Shown here one piece after another: positions 43,412 to 52,589 of a DNA stretch of 64,000 nucleotides. The position numbers and the translations under genes were made by a program. The notes under the pieces are model-generated. The model had not been told where the DNA came from and made no database searches. It saw only the letters and a program-made list of their open reading frames with translations. How positions within the stretch are numbered: position 1 is the stretch's first letter; the number at the start of each line of letters is the position of its first letter. The DNA lies in the NCBI RefSeq assembly GCF_004114425.1, contig NZ_RDQF01000001.1:62001-126000 (forward strand), written 5' to 3'. Source of the DNA: Bradyrhizobium vignae. Its GTDB lineage: Bacteria; Pseudomonadota; Alphaproteobacteria; Rhizobiales; Xanthobacteraceae.

Positions 43412-44389
43412 ATGTCGGGATACGGGTTGAAGACGATCGCATTTGCCGCGCTGCACGCCGTCATGGGCGCATTGCTCACCACTGCCGTCAGTGCGCAGGA
43501 CTACCCAACCAAGCCGATCACGCTGATCGTGCCTTGGCCGGCCGGCGGATCGACCGACATCTCGATGCGAGCGATCGCCGACAGCGCCTCGAAGGTGCTA
43601 GGGCAACCGATCGTGATCGACAACAAAGCCGGCGGCGGCGGCACGGTCGGACCGGCGACGATGGCCGCGGCGGCGAAGCCGGACGGCTATACCATCTCGC
43701 AGATCCCGATCACGGTGTTCCGCCTCCCCCTGATGCAGGAGGTGTCGTGGGATCCGGCGAAGGATTTCACCTATATCGTCCATCTCACCGGCTACACCTT
43801 CGGTGTGACGACCAGCGCGGAGTCGCAGTTCAAGAGCTGGAAGGACGTGGTGGAGTTTGCAAAGGCGAACCCGGGCAAGGTGACCTACGCCACGCCGGGC
43901 GCCGGCACGTCGCTGCATATCGGCATGGAGCAGATCGCCGCGCTGTCCGGCATCAAGCTGACGCAAGTCCCTTTCAAGGGCGGCGCGGAAACCAACGCCG
44001 CAGTGCTGGGACAGCACACCATGCTTCAGGCTGATTCCACGGGATGGCGGCCGCTGGTCGACGCCGGCAAGCTGCGGCTCCTGATGGTGTGGACCGGCTC
44101 ACGCTCGCCGAACTATCCTGATGTGCCGACACTGAAGGAGCTGGGCTATCCCATGGTCTATGATTCCCCGTTCGGCATCGCAGGTCCGAAAGGCATGGAT
44201 CCCAAGATCGTCGCCAAGCTGCACGATGCGTTCAGGAGGGCGATCGAGGATCCGGCGGTCGTGGCAACGCTCGCCAAATACGACATGGTCCCGAACTACA
44301 AGAACACCGACGACTACAAGAAGTTCGTCGCCGAGGTCACGGAGTCCGAGCGCAAGGTGATCGAGACGCTCGGGCTCGCGAAGAAGTAG
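43412..44389 (+). CDS. tripartite tricarboxylate transporter substrate-binding protein (Bug/TctC)
   Basis: 325 residues. Sec signal peptide (GLKTIAFAALHAVMGALLTT, cleavage near VSAQ). The family pattern is clear: YPTKPITLIVPWPAGGSTDI, GQPIVIDNKAGGGGTVGPAT, and AGTSLHIGMEQIAALSGIKL. A strong GAGGGAGG ribosome-binding site precedes the ATG. With TctB and TctA immediately downstream it forms one importer; substrate is a small carboxylate or related solute, unknown. Confidence 0.94.
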   Translation: MSGYGLKTIAFAALHAVMGALLTTAVSAQDYPTKPITLIVPWPAGGSTDISMRAIADSASKVLGQPIVIDNKAGGGGTVGPATMAAAAKPDGYTISQIPITVFRLPLMQEVSWDPAKDFTYIVHLTGYTFGVTTSAESQFKSWKDVVEFAKANPGKVTYATPGAGTSLHIGMEQIAALSGIKLTQVPFKGGAETNAAVLGQHTMLQADSTGWRPLVDAGKLRLLMVWTGSRSPNYPDVPTLKELGYPMVYDSPFGIAGPKGMDPKIVAKLHDAFRRAIEDPAVVATLAKYDMVPNYKNTDDYKKFVAEVTESERKVIETLGLAKK

Positions 44390-44543
44390 AGCTAAGCCAC
44401 CTGCGTACCCCCGGACGCGGTGCAGCGCTTCTTCAGCGGTGCACCGCAAAGCCGGGACCCAGCTTTTCGTCCACGCTCATGGGCCCCGGCTCTGCAGCGC
44501 ACCCCTTTGCGCTGCGCTGCGTCCGGGACACGAGAGGATCGCG

Positions 44544-45029
44544 ATGAACGACCCAACCAACGTCAAGCTCCGCCTCAGCAACTCCGAACTCTGGGGCGGG
44601 CTGATCGGGCTCGCACTCGGCGGCTTCGTGATCTGGTCGGGCTTGAGGCTCAAGCTCGGCACCATCAACGATCCCGGCTCCGGCTACGTGCTGTTCTACA
44701 CGGGCATCCTGATGTGCGTGTTCGCAGCCGCCATCGTCGTCTCGGCGATCACCGAGGGCGGGCCGACGCTGGCCGCGCGCTGGGAGAATGTGCGCTGGAG
44801 CAAGCCGCTTCTCCTCATCGCCTGCCTCACCGCATTCTCCTTCGCGCTGGAGCCGCTGGGATTTCTGCTGTCGTCGATCCCGGTGATGCTGCTGCTGTTG
44901 CGGCTGATCGATCCAGTGCGCTGGGCTCTGGCGATTCCAATCGCCGTGCTGGTGCCATCAGGCATGTGGTGGGTGCTCAAGCGGCTGCTGTTGATCCAAT
45001 TGCCCTCGGGCCTGTTCGGGATCGGTTGA
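44544..45029 (+). CDS. tctB: tripartite tricarboxylate transporter small membrane subunit TctB
   Basis: 161 residues with four predicted membrane helices (ELWGGLIGLALGGFVIWSGL; YVLFYTGILMCVFAAAIVVS; PLLLIACLTAFSFALEPLGF; SSIPVMLLLLRLI onward). ATG 44544 is preceded by GAGAGGA; a longer upstream frame has no TctB character. Its stop is four bases before tctA. Confidence 0.92.
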   Translation: MNDPTNVKLRLSNSELWGGLIGLALGGFVIWSGLRLKLGTINDPGSGYVLFYTGILMCVFAAAIVVSAITEGGPTLAARWENVRWSKPLLLIACLTAFSFALEPLGFLLSSIPVMLLLLRLIDPVRWALAIPIAVLVPSGMWWVLKRLLLIQLPSGLFGIG

Positions 45030-45033
45030 CCCT

Positions 45034-46542
45034 ATGGATACGCTCGTCAATGTGGCACATGGATTCGGCGTCGCGCTGCTGCCGGTCAACCTGCTCTACT
45101 GCTTCATCGGCGTCTTCATCGGCACGCTGGTCGGCGTGCTGCCGGGCATCGGCCCGATCTCGGCGATGTCGCTGCTGCTGCCCGTGACGCTGTCGGGAAC
45201 GCCGGAATCCGGCATCATCATGATGGCCGGCATCTATTACGGTTCGATGTATGGCGGCTCGACCACCTCGATCCTGGTCAACATCCCCGGCGAGGCCGCC
45301 TCCGTCGTCACCTGCATCGACGGCCACCAGATGGCGAAACAGGGCCGCGCGGGACCGGCACTCGGCATCTCCGCTTTCGGCTCGTTCGTCGCCGGCACCT
45401 TCGCGCTGGTCGCCCTGATGCTGGTGGCCCCGAAGCTTGCCAGCATCGCCATCGCCTTCGGCCCGGCCGAATATTTCAGCCTGATGGTGCTCGGCCTCGT
45501 CGTGCTCACCTTTCTCACCCAGGGTTCGATGCCGAAGGCGCTGCTGATGGCGTGCATCGGCGTCGTGCTCGGGCTGATAGGGCTCGACAGCATCACCGCG
45601 CAGCCGCGGCTGACCTTCGGCCGCATGGAGCTGATCGACGGCGTCGGCCTCGTGCCCGTCGTGATGGGCCTGTTCGGCATCGCCGAAGTTCTTCTCAACA
45701 CCGAGCAGGCCATCAAGCGAGACATCATCAACACCAAGATCACCCGCCTCCTGCCCAACAAAGAGGATTGGAAGGTGAGCGCAGGCCCGGTCGGCCGCGG
45801 CACGATCCTCGGCTTTTTCCTCGGCATCCTGCCGGGTGGCGGCGCAGTGGTGGCCTCATTTGCATCCTACGCGCTGGAGAAGCGGCTGTCGAAGACGCCC
45901 GAGCGTTTCGGCCATGGCGCGATCGAAGGCGTTGCGGGGCCGGAGTCGGCGAACAACGCCGCGGCGGGCGGCGCGTTCATTCCGCTGATGACGCTCGGCA
46001 TCCCGCCGAACGTGGTGATGGCGCTGCTGCTCGGGGCCTTCGTCATTCACGGGCTACAGCCGGGACCGCTGCTGATCACGCAAAACCCCGGCCTGTTCTG
46101 GGGCATCGTCGCCAGCATGTATATCGGCAACGTCATGCTGCTGATCCTGAATCTGCCGATGATCGGCATGTGGGTGCAGTTGCTCAAGCTGCCCTACAAC
46201 ATCCTGTTCCCCTTGATCATCCTGTTCACGATCCTGGGCGTCTACTGCTCGAGCAACAACGTGTTCGACGTCTATGTGATGATCGCGTTCGGGATCATCG
46301 GCTATTTCATGCGCAAGCTCGGCTACGAGCCCGCACCGCTGGTGCTGGCCTTCGTGCTGGGACCGATGATGGAGAACAATCTGCGCAAGTCGCTGATCCT
46401 GTCGCAGGGCGATCTCTGGACCTTCGTGCAGCGCCCGATCTCGGGCGCGTGTCTCGTGCTCGCGCTGGTGCTGCTGATCGCTCCGCTGCTGCCGTCACTG
46501 CGCAAGAAGCGCGAGCTGGTGGCGCTGGATGAGGGGGCCTGA
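45034..46542 (+). CDS. tctA: tripartite tricarboxylate transporter large permease TctA
   Basis: 502 residues, the usual length, with about 12 membrane helices. Family signatures [40 protein letters not shown] and [20 protein letters not shown] are present. It completes the secondary solute transporter with the binding protein and TctB. No regulator or metabolic gene for the solute is adjacent. Confidence 0.95.
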   Translation: MDTLVNVAHGFGVALLPVNLLYCFIGVFIGTLVGVLPGIGPISAMSLLLPVTLSGTPESGIIMMAGIYYGSMYGGSTTSILVNIPGEAASVVTCIDGHQMAKQGRAGPALGISAFGSFVAGTFALVALMLVAPKLASIAIAFGPAEYFSLMVLGLVVLTFLTQGSMPKALLMACIGVVLGLIGLDSITAQPRLTFGRMELIDGVGLVPVVMGLFGIAEVLLNTEQAIKRDIINTKITRLLPNKEDWKVSAGPVGRGTILGFFLGILPGGGAVVASFASYALEKRLSKTPERFGHGAIEGVAGPESANNAAAGGAFIPLMTLGIPPNVVMALLLGAFVIHGLQPGPLLITQNPGLFWGIVASMYIGNVMLLILNLPMIGMWVQLLKLPYNILFPLIILFTILGVYCSSNNVFDVYVMIAFGIIGYFMRKLGYEPAPLVLAFVLGPMMENNLRKSLILSQGDLWTFVQRPISGACLVLALVLLIAPLLPSLRKKRELVALDEGA

Positions 46543-46553
46543 AGTTTTCGCAA

Positions 46554-46642
46554 GGTAGGCAAAGCGAAGCGTGCCCACCCTTGGCGCCGCATTGTTGGAG
46601 AGCTGGTGGGCACGGCGCAAGTGCGCCGCCTTTGCCCACCCC
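46554..46642. repeat. extragenic inverted repeat (GTAGGC...GCCCACC family)
   Basis: TAGGCAAAGCGAAGCGTGCCC ... GCCGCCTTTGCCCACCCCAC between the convergent tctA and GGDEF-EAL genes; related to 3411-3501 and 62031-62110. May double as a bidirectional terminator. Confidence 0.65.
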
Positions 46643-46650
46643 ACGGCACC

Positions 46651-48345
46651 TCAACCCGCCGCAGGGAGCGCGTTCTCCGACGCCACACCCCACGGCCGCT
46701 CGGACGAGGCAAGCCCGATCAGGCGGCCCTGGATGTAGTCGCAGCCCCAGTCGCCCAGCATGCTTGCGGCCTCTTCGTCCTGCACCCATTCGGCGACGGT
46801 CTTGATGTCGAGGCGCCGGGCGAGGTCGATCAGGGTCTGCACGAAGGCGCGGTCGTCGGCGGAATGGGTGATGTTCTGCACGAAGGCGCCGTCGATCTTC
46901 ACGATATCCACGCCGAGCTTGCGCAAATTGCGGAACGAGGTGTAGCCGGCGCCGAAATCGTCGATGGCGATGCGGCTGCCAAAATGCTTGAGGCGGCTGA
47001 CGAAAGCGCGAACGTCGTCGATGTCCTGGATTGCGACCGTCTCGGTGATCTCGACGATCAGCCGCTCGGCAACACCGGGATGCGCCTGCATCAGCGATTC
47101 GATCCCCGCCCACCAATCCGGATCCATGGTGGTATCCGGCGAGATGTTGAGGCTGAGACAAACGTCGGGCGCGGCCGCAAGCTCGGCGACCACGAGCTCG
47201 AGCACGCGGTGATCGACAAGGCGGATCAGGCCGAGCCGCTCGGCGACCGGCACGATGTCCGGCGCAAGCAGCACCTGGCCATCGCCCTGGTCCATCCGTA
47301 CCAGGCATTCGTGGAATGCGCGTTCGCGCGAGGCGGCCGAGACCACGGGCTCATAGGCGAGCCTGATGCGGCGTTCGTTGAGCGCGGTGACGATCTCGTC
47401 GGTAACGCGGATGTTGACGCGGCGCTGTGCGTCGCGCGCCGGATCCGGACGCCACGCCGCGAACGATCCTGCGCGACGGCGCTTGGCGGCATCCAGCGTT
47501 TCATGGGCGCGGTTGACGGCCTCGTCGGTATTGCGGGCATAGCGCGGCAGGCTGACCGCGCCGATCGAGGCGGTGACCGAGACCGGGCCGGATTTCGTCG
47601 GCACCACCTCGTCGCGGATGCCGGCGAGGAAGCGCTCCGCGGCGACGTTCATGTCGTCGACGGTGCAGTTCTTCAGGATCAGGCCGAACTTGTTGCCGGA
47701 GAAGCGCCCGAGCACGTCGCCGCCGCGCAGGCGCGAGCGAATGCGCTTGGCAATGTCGAGGATCACGGCATCGGCAACGTCGAAGCCGAAGGCATCGTTG
47801 ACGCGGGCGAGATGATCGATGCCGACCAGCATGAAGGCCGCGGTCGAGCGGAAGCGGGTGGTCTCCTCAATTGTCTCGGCGAGCGCCGCGATCAGATGCG
47901 AGCGGTTGAGCTCGCCGGTCAGCGGGTCGAGACGCGCCAGCCTCGTCAGCTCCTCGTCGCGGGCGTGACGTTCATTGTTGATGCGGACGGAGCCGATCGC
48001 GCGCACGGGACGGCCGTCGGGACCAGCGAACCAGCGGCCGGTCTCCTCGATCCAGATGACGGGATCGCCGGCGCTCATGCGCACGCCATACTCGACGCGA
48101 TAGGGCGTGCCATCGGCCCCATGCACGGCGGAGGTTTGCGCCAGAGCTGCGGTCCGCAGCGTTTGCGCGGGCCCGATCAGCTTGGCGAATTCGGCGCCGG
48201 TCGCGAGCCGCTCGGCGGGGATGCCGGGAAAGATGGCGGCGACCTGCTCACCCCAGACGATGGCATCGCTTGTGATGTCCCAGGCGAACACCGCCTGACC
48301 GAGCACGGCCAGGATGTCGGAGGCTTGCGGCAATGCAGGAGTCAA
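46651..48345 (-). CDS. GGDEF-EAL protein with degenerate GGDEF motif
   Basis: About 564 residues. A PAS-like N-domain (WDITSDAIVWGEQVAAIFPG; FAGPDGRPVRAIGSVRINNE) is followed by a GGDEF domain whose active site is changed to SGNKF (LGRFSGNKFGLIL), so it is probably not a cyclase. The EAL domain has ECL in place of EAL but keeps most catalytic residues (LSLNISP, EITETVAI, DDFGAGYTSF, VKIDGAF). It may be a phosphodiesterase or a c-di-GMP receptor. I take TTG 48345 (MTPALPQASDILAV) with GAGG upstream. The frame stays open to a TTG at 48471, and that longer start cannot be excluded. Confidence 0.88.
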   Translation of the reverse strand: MTPALPQASDILAVLGQAVFAWDITSDAIVWGEQVAAIFPGIPAERLATGAEFAKLIGPAQTLRTAALAQTSAVHGADGTPYRVEYGVRMSAGDPVIWIEETGRWFAGPDGRPVRAIGSVRINNERHARDEELTRLARLDPLTGELNRSHLIAALAETIEETTRFRSTAAFMLVGIDHLARVNDAFGFDVADAVILDIAKRIRSRLRGGDVLGRFSGNKFGLILKNCTVDDMNVAAERFLAGIRDEVVPTKSGPVSVTASIGAVSLPRYARNTDEAVNRAHETLDAAKRRRAGSFAAWRPDPARDAQRRVNIRVTDEIVTALNERRIRLAYEPVVSAASRERAFHECLVRMDQGDGQVLLAPDIVPVAERLGLIRLVDHRVLELVVAELAAAPDVCLSLNISPDTTMDPDWWAGIESLMQAHPGVAERLIVEITETVAIQDIDDVRAFVSRLKHFGSRIAIDDFGAGYTSFRNLRKLGVDIVKIDGAFVQNITHSADDRAFVQTLIDLARRLDIKTVAEWVQDEEAASMLGDWGCDYIQGRLIGLASSERPWGVASENALPAAG

Positions 48346-48566
48346 AATCGCCTCGTTTTGGGACAGTGGAGAAGTCCTGAACCGGCCCAGAATAGAACCA
48401 GATTCGTCCCCGACCCTAAGCAAAGTTGATAAACAATTTGGAAACCACGTTTCCGAAGCGCCGGGAACCAAACCGGCCCGGTCGGCATAGGCCTTGCGAG
48501 TACAGGACTCGCACCGGCACCCGCGTCCCGAAACGCGACAAGCTTGCCGGATCGACGGTGATTGCG

Positions 48567-48827
48567 ATGTTGAGTACGGATCGATTGGACACGGCGGACA
48601 ACGGCACAGGCACGGCCCTGGTGCCGCTGATGCCGACGTTGCAGTGGGTTCACAAGGCGCCGCTGCCGCGTCCCGATCCGAGTTTCGTTACTCAGCTCAT
48701 CGCCAATGCGGAATATCTGCCCCAGACCAGCCGGCTCCGCCGCGCCTCTTCCGAGGATGCGCGGACGGCCTATGGCAGCAAGCAGCCACTGGGAAGCGTC
48801 GCCGCGCGAACGCGGCAGGTGGCTTGA
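48567..48827 (+). CDS. small conserved hypothetical protein
   Basis: 86 residues, unrecognised function. The central part PDPSFVTQLIANAEYLPQTS is of a type widespread in rhizobial genomes. No signal peptide or membrane helix. ATG 48567 is chosen; the frame is open further upstream without homology. Its TGA is back to back with the stop of the convergent membrane-protein gene (TGATCA). Confidence 0.7.
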   Translation: MLSTDRLDTADNGTGTALVPLMPTLQWVHKAPLPRPDPSFVTQLIANAEYLPQTSRLRRASSEDARTAYGSKQPLGSVAARTRQVA

Positions 48828-49472
48828 TCAGCGCGGCGGTGTATCCGGCGAGGACGGCGTGCCGTTGCCCGGCTGAAGATGCGGCCAGGGAATTTCCGGC
48901 GAGGGGGCGCCCTGCACCGGCTTTGGCGCAGGATGATCCATCAGCACGGATTCGGCGACGGATTGCGCCGAGGGGGCGGGCGGCGCGGGCTGCGGCGCAA
49001 TCACCGGCTCGAACTTGGAGGCGGCCTCCGCATCATCCGCCGGTGCTTCGGCCTTGCGCTTGGCCTTGCGTGGTGCCGGCACCGTGGTCTCGGCGACATA
49101 GGTGACGCGGCGGCGCGTGCGCTGGGCAATGCCGCCGAGGAAGTCGGCCATCGCCAGCAGCACCAGCAGGAAAAAGGTGGAGTTGCCGAATTTCGGCCAC
49201 ATCACGAATTCGGCTGCGGCCGCGCCGAAGATGATCAGCGACAGCAAATGATCCATCAGGAATTTCGAGCCCGGTCGCGCGCCCTTGACCACCTCGAGCA
49301 GCAGCAGCACCACGCCGAGCGCGAGCAGGAGATCGGCAAGCGTGACCGGCCAGCTCTCGCCCGTGATCATCGGCACCTTGAACAGCACATCCGAGAAGGA
49401 CACGCTGGGCATCAGGAAGGCGATGATGTTGTAGACCGCGAGCGGAATCAGGAGCAGCGGGAAACCGACCAT
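48828..49472 (-). CDS. hypothetical membrane protein with Pro/Ala-rich tail
   Basis: About 214 residues: four predicted membrane helices in the first half (VGFPLLLIPLAVYNIIAFLM; TLADLLLALGVVLLLLEVVK; LLSLIIFGAAAAEFVMWPKF; TFFLLVLLAMADFLGGIAQ) and a low-complexity charged then Pro/Ala-rich cytoplasmic tail. No recognised function. Start uncertain: ATG 49472 (MVGFPLLLIP) is used; ATG 49529 and GTG 49547 are alternatives. Confidence 0.75.
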   Translation of the reverse strand: MVGFPLLLIPLAVYNIIAFLMPSVSFSDVLFKVPMITGESWPVTLADLLLALGVVLLLLEVVKGARPGSKFLMDHLLSLIIFGAAAAEFVMWPKFGNSTFFLLVLLAMADFLGGIAQRTRRRVTYVAETTVPAPRKAKRKAEAPADDAEAASKFEPVIAPQPAPPAPSAQSVAESVLMDHPAPKPVQGAPSPEIPWPHLQPGNGTPSSPDTPPR

Positions 49473-49611
49473 CGGCGAGATGCCTTCTCGATCAAGATAT
49501 CCGGACAGAACAATGCAGCGGCGAAGCATTTGCTCCGCCGCCGTCACCGTATCTCATGGGTTGGCCGAAACCAGGCGGGTCCAATCTCTCGCCTGAGGAA
49601 AGGTCCTGGCT

Positions 49612-49794
49612 TCAGGACTCTTTCTTCTTCAGGACCTGGCGGCCCTTGTACATGCCGGTCTTGAGGTCGAGATGGTGCGGACGACGGAGCTCACCGGAGT
49701 CCTTGTCTTCCACATAGGTCGGCTTCTTGATGGCGTCTGCCGAGCGGCGCATGCCACGGCGCGACGGCGAGGTTTTTCTTCTCGGAACGGCCAT
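49612..49794 (-). CDS. rpmF: 50S ribosomal protein L32
   Basis: 60 residues: [20 protein letters not shown] is the universal L32 start, and the length and basic composition fit. The alphaproteobacterial form without the CxxC zinc pairs. A small hairpin GTCCTG/CAGGAC overlaps the stop codon (49603-49618). Located next to mtgA and the polyprenyl synthase, a typical housekeeping neighbourhood in Bradyrhizobium. Confidence 0.97.
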   Translation of the reverse strand: MAVPRRKTSPSRRGMRRSADAIKKPTYVEDKDSGELRRPHHLDLKTGMYKGRQVLKKKES

Positions 49795-49963
49795 TTCAAT
49801 ATCCTCTAGGGATTGGTGTCATCAGGGCATCGTCCGCGAAGGGACGGCTCAGCACCCGCAATACGAGGCGAGCTGAATGCCGATCAAGGCCGCGCTTATA
49901 GAGGAAGGCTGGCCGTAAAGCTAGGCTCTTGGGCTGGAAAATACGCCCGGAACGGTCCCAAAA

Positions 49964-50638
49964 TCAGCGATTTTCGCGCCAACAGGTCGCCAGCGAGCTC
50001 GCCTGCCCTCGCGCCATATAGGTGGCCGCCAGTCGCCGCACGCCTGGACCGGGAATCCGGGCGCTGCGTTTGACCGGATTCGGCAGGATCGACGCCAGAA
50101 GTGCGGCCTCCCGGGGGGAGAGGTCTTCGGCCGATTTGCCGAAGGCATAGGCGCTGGCCGCCTCCACCCCAAACTGCCCCTGCGGGCCGAGCTCGGCGAT
50201 GTTGAGGTAAATCTCGAGAATCCGCGGCTTGGGCAGGACGAGATCGATCCACAGGGCCAGCGGGAATTCGAGCCCCTTGCGGATGAAATCGCGCCCCTGC
50301 CACAGGAACAGGTTTTTCGCCACCTGTTGGGTGATGGTGGAGGCGCCCCGGAAGGCGGTGCCGTCCTCCCTCGCGTCGTCGATCGCCTCGCGCAGCGCGC
50401 CCCAATCGATGCCGTGATGCTTGCAGAAATGGGCGTCCTCGGCCGCCACCACCGCGCGCGGCAGATACGGCGACATATCAGCCAGATCGATCCACTGCCG
50501 CTGCATCGGCGCGCCCCGCAGGCTGCGCCAGGCCATCAGCGTCGAAACAGGGTGGCCGGCGCGGTAAAACGGCGCGATCACATAAGGCGCGAGAACCACG
50601 ACCGCGATCGCTACCAGCAGGATTTTGACGATGCGCAA
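49964..50638 (-). CDS. mtgA: monofunctional biosynthetic peptidoglycan transglycosylase
   Basis: Polymerises lipid II into glycan strands at the inner membrane. 224 residues, GT51 family, with an N-terminal membrane anchor ([20 protein letters not shown], about 4-23). Motifs: [18 protein letters not shown] (catalytic Glu), [36 protein letters not shown] and [13 protein letters not shown] choose TTG 50638 with AGG five bases upstream. The open frame extends 100 codons further with no family character. Divergent from the polyprenyl synthase gene. Confidence 0.93.
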   Translation of the reverse strand: MRIVKILLVAIAVVVLAPYVIAPFYRAGHPVSTLMAWRSLRGAPMQRQWIDLADMSPYLPRAVVAAEDAHFCKHHGIDWGALREAIDDAREDGTAFRGASTITQQVAKNLFLWQGRDFIRKGLEFPLALWIDLVLPKPRILEIYLNIAELGPQGQFGVEAASAYAFGKSAEDLSPREAALLASILPNPVKRSARIPGPGVRRLAATYMARGQASSLATCWRENR

Positions 50639-50799
50639 ATCGACCTTTCCGGTGCAAACCGAACCGCGGCCACGGGCTGGACCATTAAGTCTGTGATAAT
50701 CTGGGCCTTTTCCAGCACTTTTTAGGCCTTCCAAACGATTGACTGGGGCAGGCGCATAAAGGATTGTCCGGCCGAATTTTAGTTCTGGAGCCCTTCTTG

Positions 50800-51723
50800 A
50801 TGACCGGCACGTCCCCGTCCGATTTCGCCAAGCGTCTGGACAAGACCGCTGATGACACCGAGGCCTTGCTCGCTCGCCTGCTGTCGGACGACATCCTGCA
50901 CGACGAGATCGCCCGGCCCAAGCGACTGATGGACGCAATGCGCTACTCGAGCCTCAATGGCGGCAAGCGCCTGCGGCCATTCCTGGTGGTCGAGAGCGCG
51001 GCCGTGTTCGGCGTGCCGCGCGAGGCGGCCCTGCTCGCCGGCGCGGCGCTCGAATGCATCCACTGCTATTCGCTGATCCATGACGATCTGCCGGCGATGG
51101 ACAATTCGGACCTCCGTCGCGGCCGACCCACCCTGCACAAGAAGACCGATGACGCCACCGCGATCCTCGCCGGCGACGGCCTCCTGACGCTCGCCTTCGA
51201 CATCATCACGCGCGACGAGGTCCATCGCGATGCCAATGTGCGGCTGTTGCTGACGCGCGCGCTGGCGCGCTGCGCCGGCATCGGCGGCATGGTCGGCGGC
51301 CAGATCCTCGATCTCGCTGGCGAAGGCCGCTTTGGCGGCAACGAGCCGATCGATGTGGCCCGCGTTCAGCAGATGAAGACCGGTGCGCTCCTGCGCTACG
51401 GCTGCATCGCCGGCGCGATCCTCGGCCAAGCCTCGCAGAAAGAATATCAGGCGCTCGACGATTACGGCCGCGCGCTCGGGGAAGCCTTCCAGATCGCCGA
51501 CGATCTGCTCGACGTGGAAGGCGATGCGGCCGCACTCGGCAAGCCCTCGGGCCAGGACGCGGCGCTCGGCAAGACCACCTTCGTCACCCAGCTCGGCATC
51601 GAAGGTGCCAAGCAGCGCGTGCGCGATCTGCTCGCGCGCGCCGACAGCGCCGTGTCGATCTTCGGCGACCGCGCCGCCGTGTTGCAGGCCGCGGCGCGCT
51701 TCGTCGCCGAACGGAAGAATTGA
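50800..51723 (+). CDS. ispA: (2E,6E)-farnesyl diphosphate synthase-type polyprenyl synthetase
   Basis: 307 residues. First Asp-rich motif [20 protein letters not shown] (about 93-112) has the DDxxxxD form with DNSDLRRG typical of short-chain (FPP/GPP) synthases, and the second motif is [12 protein letters not shown] (about 235). [11 protein letters not shown] binds IPP. ATG 50800 follows GGAG. Makes the C15 precursor for longer isoprenoids (quinones, undecaprenyl carriers); chain-length specificity is inferred. Pairs functionally with ispG at the right end of the window. Confidence 0.93.
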   Translation: MTGTSPSDFAKRLDKTADDTEALLARLLSDDILHDEIARPKRLMDAMRYSSLNGGKRLRPFLVVESAAVFGVPREAALLAGAALECIHCYSLIHDDLPAMDNSDLRRGRPTLHKKTDDATAILAGDGLLTLAFDIITRDEVHRDANVRLLLTRALARCAGIGGMVGGQILDLAGEGRFGGNEPIDVARVQQMKTGALLRYGCIAGAILGQASQKEYQALDDYGRALGEAFQIADDLLDVEGDAAALGKPSGQDAALGKTTFVTQLGIEGAKQRVRDLLARADSAVSIFGDRAAVLQAAARFVAERKN

Positions 51724-51743
51724 CGTTGCGCGCGATCTCCACC

Positions 51744-51830
51744 TCTCCCCGCTTGCGGCCGCTTGCGGGGAGAGGTCGATCTTCAAGCGCAGCTTGAACA
51801 TCGGGCGAGGGAGCAGACTGCCGTCGCGGC
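51744..51830. repeat. extragenic repeat (CCTCTCCCCGC family)
   Basis: CCTCTCCCCGCTTGCGGCCG...GCGGGGAGAGG hairpin and GCGAGGGAGCAG in the gap between the polyprenyl synthase and DUF1345 genes. Same type as 19785-19812. Confidence 0.65.
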
Positions 51831-51854
51831 AACCGTGAGAGAGCCGTCACCGTC

Positions 51855-52544
51855 ATGGCCACTGACAAGGAAGATCCCGTCCTCGTCCGCTTCGGCAAGA
51901 TGTCGCGGCCGATGCGGCTCATCTATGCGCGGCCGCGGACCTTCACCGCGCTCGCGGCCGGCATTCTGGTCTGCCTGCTGCTGCCGGGGTCATACCGACT
52001 GGTGACACGGCTCCTATTCGGCTGGGATGCGCTGATCACTGTCTATCTCGTGCTGGTCTATGCGATGATGCTGTGCAATGACCATCAGCACATCCGCCGC
52101 GCCGCCGCGATGCAGGACGACGGCCGCTTCGTGATCCTGCTGGTGACGGCGACCGGCGCCTTCGCCAGCATCGCGGCGATCGTCTCCGAGCTCGGCACGC
52201 CGCATCGCGGCGTTCTCGAGCTGACGATCGCGATCACCACCATCGCGCTGTCGTGGGCGGCCGTGCACACGATCTTCGCACTGCATTACGCGCATGATTA
52301 TTATCGGCACGGTACGGCAGGTGGCCTTCAGTTTCCGAGCGGCGACAAGGAGGACCACGCCGACTACTGGGATTTCGTCTATTTCTCCTTCGTGATCGGC
52401 ATGACCGCGCAGGTCTCCGACGTCGGCATCACCGACAAGACGATCCGCCGCACGGCCACAGCGCACGGGATCGTGTCGTTCATCTACAATACGGCGCTGT
52501 TGGCCCTGACGGTGAACATCGCGGCGAGCGCGATTGCGAGCTGA
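51855..52544 (+). CDS. DUF1345 family membrane protein
   Basis: 229 residues with five to six predicted membrane helices (RTFTALAAGILVCLLLPGSY; DALITVYLVLVYAMMLCN; FVILLVTATGAFASIAAIVS; LELTIAITTIALSWAAVHTI; and a C-terminal hydrophobic end). A conserved DYWDFVYFSFVIGMTAQVSD block typical of DUF1345 is present. Function unknown; such proteins are common inner-membrane proteins in Rhizobiales. Confidence 0.9.
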   Translation: MATDKEDPVLVRFGKMSRPMRLIYARPRTFTALAAGILVCLLLPGSYRLVTRLLFGWDALITVYLVLVYAMMLCNDHQHIRRAAAMQDDGRFVILLVTATGAFASIAAIVSELGTPHRGVLELTIAITTIALSWAAVHTIFALHYAHDYYRHGTAGGLQFPSGDKEDHADYWDFVYFSFVIGMTAQVSDVGITDKTIRRTATAHGIVSFIYNTALLALTVNIAASAIAS

Positions 52545-52589
52545 CGTCCTCTCAGCCACCAGGAACGACGATCTCGATCAGCACGGCCT

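Noticed and set aside
49603..49618. rpmF terminator hairpin GTCCTG/CAGGAC
   Set aside because: Stem is only 6 bp, overlaps the stop codon and has no proper T-run, so not called as a terminator.
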